Part shown: positions 57,418-64,000 of the stretch, in pieces
Position numbering within the stretch: the first letter of the stretch is position 1
How the letters are laid out: every line of letters begins with the position of its first letter
Assembly (NCBI GenBank): GCA_022414725.1
Contig: CM039464.1
Span: forward strand, 54,400,182 to 54,464,181
DNA from: Microglena sp. YARC
Lineage: Eukaryota; Chlorophyta; Chlorophyceae; Chlamydomonadales; Chlamydomonadaceae
Direction: 5' to 3'
Length of the DNA stretch: 64,000 bases
Program-made: the position numbers and the translations under genes
Notes under the pieces: generated by a model
Databases searched by the model: none
What the model saw: only the letters and a program-made list of their open reading frames with translations
Told to the model about the DNA's origin: nothing

Positions 57418-57667
57418 TTGCGACTGCTAATGTTGCTGCTTAAGTGCTGTTGCAGTTTCTAGTGCTGTTCTAGTGCTTCATTGGTTGCTGCTCTATCCCA
57501 GTGCTGTTGCAGTTTCTAGTGTTGCTCTAGTGCTTCATTAGTTGCTGCTCTATCCTAGTGCTGTTGCTGCTCTAGTGCTGCATCCGGTCATGGTACACTA
57601 GATCCTGGGGTAGGAAGATTTGTTTTTTGGGATAGACTTCATGGGACCTGCTCACCCGCGTATTCAA

Positions 57668-57788
57668 AGGGAACAGCATTTTGATATCATATGATGCCGG
57701 CAGTGCAATATTATATGATGCAATTTGTATGATATCATATGATATCATACTCGCCTTAGGTCAACATCATATGATATGCCGGTTCCTA
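57668..57788. mobile_element. MITE family A, short copy
   Basis: About 120 bp, from AGGGAACAGCATTTTGATAT to ATATGCCGGTTCCTA, lacking the central attgtatataaatgg part of longer copies. Confidence 0.78.
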
Positions 57789-58274
57789 CATATTAAACCT
57801 GGGTAGTGCAAAAACAACAACGGTACTTAAGTACGACCGGTATTTCATTTATGTCACTGCAAAAGACGGCGGGAAGCCAAATTGCTGGTTGGAACCAAAC
57901 CAAGTTTAAGAAATTTGGAAATTAGTAAGAGCTGCCACAGAACCTGAGATTGAAGGAAGCCTTCCGTCTCGGCATTGGTTTTTTTGCTGGGTATGTAACA
58001 ATATCTTTCCTCCTCAAAATCTGCATCATGAGTCGCAACCGGTTTCAAAATCTGTGTGGCTCTCAACACGCAGCTTGCAGAACAACGCTGCTTGGCACCC
58101 GGTTGGAAATTATATTTGCTTTCGCGTGTTTCTCAGCAGACAGGTATTCTTTGCTTAGAGCGGGGGTACAAAAAAAGGAGGGACACCTATCCGTAAAAAT
58201 CCTAGCCCTAACCCTAGTGATCCTTCATTTAATATACCGGTAGTAACAAATAATATCCAAAATAAAATACTCGG

Positions 58275-58400
58275 CGACCAGGGTACTTCCATTGCCCAAA
58301 TTGGCCAGTGCTTTAGCGCAATCGAAAAAAAGAAAACTGCGCTTTGTAGTGCAAAAAGCGCAAAAATTGCTTGCTGCGCCCTCAGGAAGTTGCAAAGACT
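58275..58400 (+). mobile_element. Dispersed repeat G, copy 3
   Basis: ACCAGGGTACTTCCATTGCC start, ccaaattggccagtg, tttgtagtgcaaaaagcgca and attgcttgctgcgccctcag, as in the 17830 and 27945 copies. Confidence 0.68.
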
Positions 58401-58644
58401 TGAGCAGTGGGGCTCAAAAAGGCAGCGTGCCAGCGCGCAAAAGCGCGCTCTTGGAATTACTGGTGACACCGGATTGGGACCAAGAGGACTTAGCAGGGAT
58501 AAGAAGGAAAGTTACTGAGACATCGTACACAAACAAAGTGAGGCGGACAGAATGCTTCCTTTGTAAGTTATGAGACATGTACACAAACGAAGTAAGAGGC
58601 AGTACAGTATCGGTAGTGCCACTTGTCTTAGACTAACTAACACA

Positions 58645-58801
58645 CAGGGATCGGCATATCATATGATGTAGACCAATGGCCAGTTTGATATCACATGATA
58701 TCATCCAAACTGCCTGCAAACTGCAATGATATTGTATATAAATGGTAACTTAGACCTAGACAGGCTACCGGCATCATATGATATCAGATTGCCGTTCCCC
58801 A
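58645..58801. mobile_element. MITE family A, nearly complete copy
   Basis: About 157 bp from CAGGGATCGGCATATCATAT to ATATCAGATTGCCGTTCCC, including ttgtatataaatggtaactt and ctaccggcatcatatgatat. Confidence 0.8.
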
Positions 58802-59337
58802 CTAAGAGCCTGGCACACCCGACTGCTGTCACTTAGTATGCTCCCTCAGGCCTGCTTGCCGTGGGTGCCGCAAATTCAATTCAGGGGGAATTCAAAATTA
58901 AACGTTTCTCAGGGTTGCGGTTTCTCAGGTTCGGGCGGGCTCAGGTCGGTATTCAAAAAGTTGTTACGCGCGTTTCCACGTCTCAATTTTGAATTTTCTC
59001 AAACGCAGATTTCCGAGGGTCCGTTGGAAACGCAGATTTGGGCTCACGAAACGATTATAAAGCACTTCCCATCGACTTTGCTAATGCGCAGAGCATGCGT
59101 ATGCATACGGCCGGTAGGTATCCGATATCCGCTTTCCGTTCGTCTTCAGGTCGCGACCGGGGTTTCGGATTCCTTTTATCACACCGCCCGTATATGTCGT
59201 CACACATCATTCGTCTCCCAACTTACCTTCACCTTCATCTGCCTCTTATCCCATTCCGTCATTCCCCTCCCCATCCCACGGAAACGCCCCACGCAATCTC
59301 CCCACTCACCTTCTTCATCGTGAACGAACATCGGGAC

Positions 59338-62300
59338 ATGCAGGCACAGCCGAGCGCTCCGGCGCTACTTTCAGGTCTGAGTCAAAGCCAGGTCAAGGCG
59401 TCATCCCCCGCCAACCACTACTCCCACAAACGGAAGGGGGAGAGCTCAACGCTCCTCACCTTCAATAAGCGGATCTGCAGCGAAAGCGAAGCCTCGCACG
59501 TGAGCTATGAGGGCGAGGATAGTCCTAGGGATAGGGCGCTGGATTCGGCTTGCAACTCGCTGCTACGAAGTAGCACATGCACGTCTGGAGGAAGTACGAC
59601 CTCAGCGATAGCATTTGATGAGGCAGCATTTGATGCAACAGCAACTGTCGCCAGAGAAGTAGCAGAGGTATCAGCATCAGCGGCAATAGCAGCGATAGAA
59701 TTATCAGCTGCGGCAAGAGCAGTGCCAACGGCCGTAGCATCAGCAACAGAAGAATCAACTCCCGTAACGGCAACAACAGAATCACCGAGCGCTGTAATAG
59801 CAGCAGCAGAATCATTAACTGCTGCAACAGCAGCAGCAGATGTGTCAGCTGCTGTGACAGCAGCAACAGAATTTGCGCTTGTTTTACACAATGATGGGGG
59901 TGAGAGGCTTTACTACAAGAACTCGAGGGTTCCACTGGCTGGGTGGATGCATCCATGCAGGTGAGTGGCTTGGCTTGATTTATTTAATAGACTGGCTCTG
60001 GCAGGCTGGCTACATCCATGCAAGTGAGTGGCTTGGCTTGATTTCTTTAATCGATGGGGGGGGGGGGGGGGGGGGGGCTGCTAATTTAGGGGGGGCTTTG
60101 AAACCTTTTTATTTGGCTTGAACTGTGGGTGAGAGGGGTGTAGACAAGTCCTAGGCGGTGCTGCAAGCAACGCGGAAAATTGGCAGAGAGTGTTGGCTAT
60201 CAGAACAACAGTTGGCAACAGAATCGAGTTACGAGACAGTTAGTTGAGACAGTTAGCTTCGTGGCTTCGTGTGGTTGGACAAACAGACATCGGGGTGACC
60301 CTGGGGGCTCCCGTCCCCCATAAGGGGTGGCTCCGCCAAAAAGGGTGTTGAAGATCCTATACATTTGCATTGTGTGGGTGGGGGAGTGGGGGGCGTAACC
60401 TTGGGTAGCATATTTACGTATTGGATCAGAACTGGGTGCGCTTGAACTTGAATTGAACTTGATAACCCGATACATGGAATTCGATAACCTTTGGACTTGA
60501 ACTTGAACTTGAACTGGATAACCCGGTACATGAAATTTGATAACCTTTGAACTTGAGCTTGAACTTGATAACCCGATACATGGAATTCGATAACCTTTGG
60601 ACTTGAACTTGAACTTGAACTTGAACTGGATAACCCGGTACATGAAATTTGATAACCTTTGAACTTGAGCTTGAACTTGATAACCCGATACATGGAATTC
60701 GATAACCTTAGGACTTGAACTTGAACTTGAACTTGAACTGGATAACCCGGTACATGAAATTTGATAACCTTTGAACTTGAGCTTGAACTTGATAACCCGA
60801 TACATGGAATTCGATAACCTTTGGACTTGAACTTGAACTGGATAACCCGGTACATGAAATTTGATAACCTTTGGACTTGAGCTTGAACTTGATAATCTGG
60901 TACATGGAATTTGATAACCTGTGAACTTGAACTTGAACTTGATAATCTGGTACATGGAACTTGATAACCTTTGAACTTGAGCTTGAACTTGATAATCTAG
61001 TACATGGAATTTGATAACCTGTGAACTTGAACTTGAACTTGATAATCTGGTACATGGAATTTGATAACCTTTGAACTTGAACTTGAACTTAATTACCCGG
61101 TACATGGAATTCGATAACCTTTGAACTTGAACCTGAAGTTGGACTTGATACCCTGTTGCATGGAATTCGATAAACTTTGAACTTGAACTTGAACTTTGAC
61201 TTTATAACCCGGTACATGGAATTTTATGCTGATCTGCTTGACAGTGATTAAATGGCTCCAGCCAGCAATTTGGCTGCTCACTGTCTCATTTTTTTTATTT
61301 GTTATGCTAATCTACTTGGGTATGATGTTTTCTGCAGGTTCTGTCAATCGTGGACACCCAACACCTGCCAACCATGCCCTACATATGAAGTTCCAGTGTG
61401 CAGAAGGTAGGTGATCATGTTTTGGGACTTGAACTTGGAAGTGGTAACATGGCTTCAGGCAGCGATTTGGCTGCTCGCCGTTTTCAGTTGTAAAAACAGT
61501 AATTTATAAAGGGCCAGCATAACGTGGACAGCCAACACCTGCCAACCATGCCCTGCATATGAGGTTCCAGTGTGCAGAAGGTAGGTGATCATGTTTTGGA
61601 ACTTGAACTTGGAAGTAGTAACATGGCTTCAGGCAGCGATTTGGCTGCTCGCCGTTTTCAGTTGTAAAAACAGTAATTTATAAAGGGCCAGCATAACGTG
61701 GACAGCCAACACCTGCCAACCATGCCCTGCATATGAAGTTCCAGTGTGCAGATAGTGGGTGATCATGTTTTGGGACTTGAACTTGGAAGTGGTAACATGG
61801 CTTCAGGCAGCAATTTGGCTGCTCGCCGTTTTCAGTTGTAAAAACAGTAATTTATAAAGGGCCAGCATAACGTGGACAGCCAACACCTGCCAACCATGCC
61901 CTGCATATAAGGTTCCAGTGTGCAGGAGGTAGGTGATCAGAACCAGGTGTGCAAATACACACACCCTCACACACACACACCTGAAAAAGGTGATCACCTT
62001 TTGGATGTGTTTTAAAAACTAGATGGTAGTACTGGCACCGCAGTTTTGCTTTATGGATTCCAGTGAGTTCGTTAGTTAGTAAGTTAGTTAGTCAGTTATA
62101 AAGGCTTACTGTCCATACATACACGGATCCTATCCATCCATCCATCCATCCTTTACAACCATCCATCCATCCATCTGCCTGTCTGTCTGCCTGTCTGTCA
62201 ATCACTCACTCATTGTCTGACCTGTTTTGTCCCACAACCTGCTTTCACTTGAGAGCAAATCTTCTGGGCGCACCATCCATCTATCTACCTATCCATTCAT

Positions 62301-62640
62301 CCATCTACCTATCTACCGGTATCTATCTATCTATCTACCTACCTACCTACCTACCTACCTATCTATCTATAAAGCTTTCTAATTGTGTCTAACCTTTTTT
62401 GTTCTATGACCTGCACTCAGTTGTGAGCGAAACTTCTGGGAGCACGTGTACCGGAATCATGATAATACCAGCGTCGAGCGGATGCCACCTGTCAACTCAA
62501 GTAACAGCACAGTCCAAGAAAGTACGCTTGTTGCATCCCAGATCCAACACACTGTCAGCGCTGAGCGGCTGGCACTAGTCGACTCAAGTAACAGCGTGGC
62601 AACACTTGAGCCAGGTGGTGGCACATCGTTACTGTCATAA
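59338..62640 (+). CDS. Protein with a three-CxxC zinc-finger-like module
   Basis: Exons 59338-59960, 61338-61406 and 62421-62640 join in phase 2 at both junctions and total 912 nt, 303 residues. The start ATGCAG at 59338 is the first that avoids the upstream Pro/His-rich stretch. Residues 30-50 contain HKRKGESS, a possible nuclear signal. Residues 95-195 are Ala/Thr/Ser/Val-rich and low in complexity. The distinctive part lies across the exon joins: C207-x2-C210-x7-C218-x2-C221-x7-C229-x2-C232, then NFWEHVYRNH. It is introduced by ERLYYKNSRVPLAGWMHPC. This spacing suggests zinc binding, but I cannot name the family. The Ser/Asn/Gln-rich tail ends with LEPGGGTSLLS. The tail's coding sequence is repeated downstream of the stop. 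Confidence 0.78.
59961..60070 (+). repeat. Donor-side copy of exon 59338-59960
   Basis: About 50 bp downstream, ggctggctacatccatgcaa followed by GTGAGTGGCTTGGCTTGATT repeats the exon end and donor (cag changed to caa). A G-run follows at 60057-60077. Confidence 0.8.
60140..60345. repeat. Dispersed repeat L, copy 2
   Basis: gcaagcaacgcggaaaattg, gcaacagaatcgagttacga, and cccccataaggggtggctcc; inverse of 44825-45055. Confidence 0.75.
60440..61230. repeat. GAACTT-rich satellite
   Basis: About twelve units of 60-66 bp: ggtacatggaattcgataac, ctttgaacttgaacttgaac, ttgataaccc. Variation is mostly in the number of GAACTT hexamers. It runs directly into a family H repeat (61230-61300). Confidence 0.92.
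61430..61960 (+). repeat. Donor-side junction array of exon 61338-61406
   Basis: Three units of about 165-170 bp hold the last roughly 50 exon bases (reading WTANTCQPCPAYEVPVC) with a GTAGGTGATCA or GTGGGTGATCA donor near 61530-61582, 61698-61755 and 61875-61930. Each unit also holds a family H segment (cttcaggcagcgatttggct, gctcgccgttttcag). The exon's acceptor is never copied. Confidence 0.92.
62130..62375. repeat. ATCC/ATCT/ACCT tetranucleotide tracts
   Basis: Several tetranucleotide runs in the last intron, interrupted by a duplicated aacc-gtttgt-ctatgacctgc segment that recurs near the acceptor of exon 62421. Confidence 0.88.
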
Positions 62641-63135
62641 TCCAAGGAGGGCAGCCGCCAACTCAAGTAACAGCACGGTGAAGAAAGCTTGCTTGTTGCA
62701 TTCCAGATCCAAGACACTGTCAGCGCTGAGCGGCTGACACTAGTCGACTCAAGTAACAGCGTGGCAGCACTTGAGCCAGGTGGCGGCACATCCTTACTAT
62801 CATAATCCAAGGAGGGCACCCGCCAACTCAAGTAACAGCACAGTGAAGAAAGCTTGCTTGTTGCATCCCAGATCTAAGACACTGTCAGCGCTGAGCGGCT
62901 GGCACCAGTCAACTCAAGTAACAGAATGGTAATTCTTGAGCCATGTGGCTGCACCACCTTGCTGTCATCAGCAGTACAGCAGAGGCCTTGACCCATGTGG
63001 CTGCACCTCCTCGCTGCCATTGGCAGTACATCAGAAGACTGAAGTCATGTGGCTGGCATCCCCTTGCTGTCATCGGCAGTCCATCAGAGGCCTCAAGCCA
63101 TGTGGCTGCACCACCTTGCTGTCACTGCTAGGTGG
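62641..63135 (+). repeat. Tandem copies of the terminal coding exon and ccatgtggctgcacc repeats
   Basis: Two further copies of a roughly 175-bp segment of the last exon (ccaactcaagtaacagcac, acactgtcagcgctgagcgg) follow the stop, at about 62655-62830 and 62820-62960. Then a roughly 60-bp unit (gccatgtggctgcaccacct, tgctgtcat) is repeated three or four times. The copies contain frameshifts and are not an extension of the protein. Confidence 0.85.
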
Positions 63136-63504
63136 CTGTCACTTACAATGGGTTGGTTTGAATTCGGTTGGCTTAGCTTTGGTTGAATAGCCAGTCAGGG
63201 GAGCTGCTTAGAATCTGCTGCTCGTAGCCGAAAAGAAAAGCCCAACGAACCAGCCCATGAGGTGCAAATATCCTATCCAATATTAGTCATAGGGCTTGAA
63301 GTTGACAGTTTCAGGGTTTTTCTTTTTGGCTTCTCTTACCAGCTTCTAGGTAGCTCCTTGAGACAGCCACTTGGCTAAGTCCTAAGATTTCAGCAGTGCT
63401 AAACATCTGGTTGAGTCAGCTTCTGAGTACACTCGGTCGCTTCAGGTTTGGCTGGATAGCTAGCCAGGGGAGCTGACCTTTATACAGTTGCTCATTGTTG
63501 ATAA

Positions 63505-63690
63505 GCCATATGCAGCGTCGCAAGCGACACAGAAAATTGGCGGAGTGTGTTGGCAACGGAACGACAGGTGGCAACGATGGAGCTGACTGAAGCCAGTTAG
63601 TTATGAGACAGTTGGCTCACGTGTCAGGCTTCAATTTTTCGGTCGGTCGGTCGGTCGGTCGCACAGACGGATAATCGGGGGGGCCCGCCA
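63505..63690. repeat. Dispersed repeat L, copy 3
   Basis: cagcgtcgcaagcgacacag, aaaattggcggagtgtgttg, gatggagctgactgaagcca, and (GGTC)n at 63642-63661. Confidence 0.75.
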
Positions 63691-63719
63691 AAAACAAAAG
63701 CTATGGGCAGTTTCCGGTC

Positions 63720-63960
63720 CCCGGTGTTCCGAACAGCCTACAACAAGCTTATTTGTTAGGTTCGAAACCAAGCACTATATATTTGATGCGGTCGTCATGG
63801 TTTTGAGGCTACAACCAGCTTACATGTTCGATTCGAAACCAAGCGCTATATATTATGATGCGGTCGTCAAGGTTTTGAGGCTACAGCTAGCTTACATGGC
63901 AGATTCTGAACAAAGCACTCTATATTTTGATGCAGCGACCAAGGTTTCAAGCCATTCTAA
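63720..63960. repeat. Tandem repeat, about 85-88 bp
   Basis: Three units of gaaaccaagcgctatatatt, gatgcggtcgtcaaggtttt, gaggctacaaccagcttaca near the window edge. No gene is seen from 63136 to 64000. Confidence 0.85.
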
Positions 63961-64000
63961 TGACCCGTTTATTTTATATGCCTTTTTGTATTTTGTATAT

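Larger units (their letters stand above)
57418..59337. other. Spacer between the two right-hand genes
   Basis: Begins with a gtgctgttgcagtttctagt / gctctagtgcttcatt repeat (57440-57580) and contains two family A MITEs, a family H piece (57850-57910) and a repeat G copy (58275-58400). TGTAA at 57994 could serve the upstream gene. A cagatttccgagggtccgtt module near 59010 precedes the promoter of the gene at 59338. Confidence 0.5.

Noticed and set aside
59505..59956. Minus-strand Ala/Ser- and Leu-rich frames opposite the zinc-finger-like gene
   Set aside because: They mirror the GCA/TCA-rich low-complexity coding stretch of the plus-strand exon.

Overview
The window is nuclear DNA from a eukaryotic green alga, most likely a chlorophyte. 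The evidence is spliced genes with GTGAG/GTGCG donors and CAG acceptors, TGTAA poly(A)-type signals, an arogenate/prephenate dehydratase with a plastid-type leader, and abundant short nonautonomous transposons. The genus cannot be fixed from the sequence; an intron-rich, simple-repeat-rich volvocalean (Dunaliella-like) genome is a guess. LAYOUT: (1) 1-16315 (+), the gene for spliceosomal protein CWC22, 5' truncated by the window edge. (2) 16316-20609, a repeat-filled spacer. (3) 20610-23576 (+), a four-exon gene for a disordered Pro/Gln/Ala-rich protein of unknown function. (4) 23577-27016, 3' flank and transposon remnants. (5) 27017-52566 (-), a complete nine-exon arogenate/prephenate dehydratase gene stretched over 25 kb; one intron holds a 4.7 kb 57-bp satellite and another an orphan viperin-like exon on the opposite strand. 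(6) 53223-57417 (+), one or two poorly resolved genes diverging from the dehydratase. (7) 59338-62640 (+), a three-exon gene for a protein with a regular three-CxxC zinc-finger-like module. (8) 62641-64000, repeats. MAIN OBSERVATION: in CWC22, in the dehydratase and in parts of the two right-hand genes, exons are flanked by tandem arrays built from their own splice junctions. Copies of the acceptor plus the first tens of exon bases lie only upstream of an exon; copies of the last tens of exon bases plus the donor lie only downstream. The true exon sits between. Copies holding a whole exon occur mainly for very short exons (118, 70 and 33 bp). Those lengths are not multiples of three for the first two, so only one copy can be used per mRNA. 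The arrays make up much of the intron sequence and grade into GT/AC and G/C runs. The unknown gene at 20.6-23.6 kb shows none of this. TRANSPOSONS: at least six MITE-like families have CAGGG, TAGGG or CAGTG ends and, where intact, 8-bp target duplications (hAT type). One is inserted exactly over a dehydratase splice acceptor and duplicated it; another sits 33 bp beyond the donor of the same exon; a third (0.94 kb) is nested in a second-family copy. All statements come from reading the sequence by eye; no alignment or database search was run.
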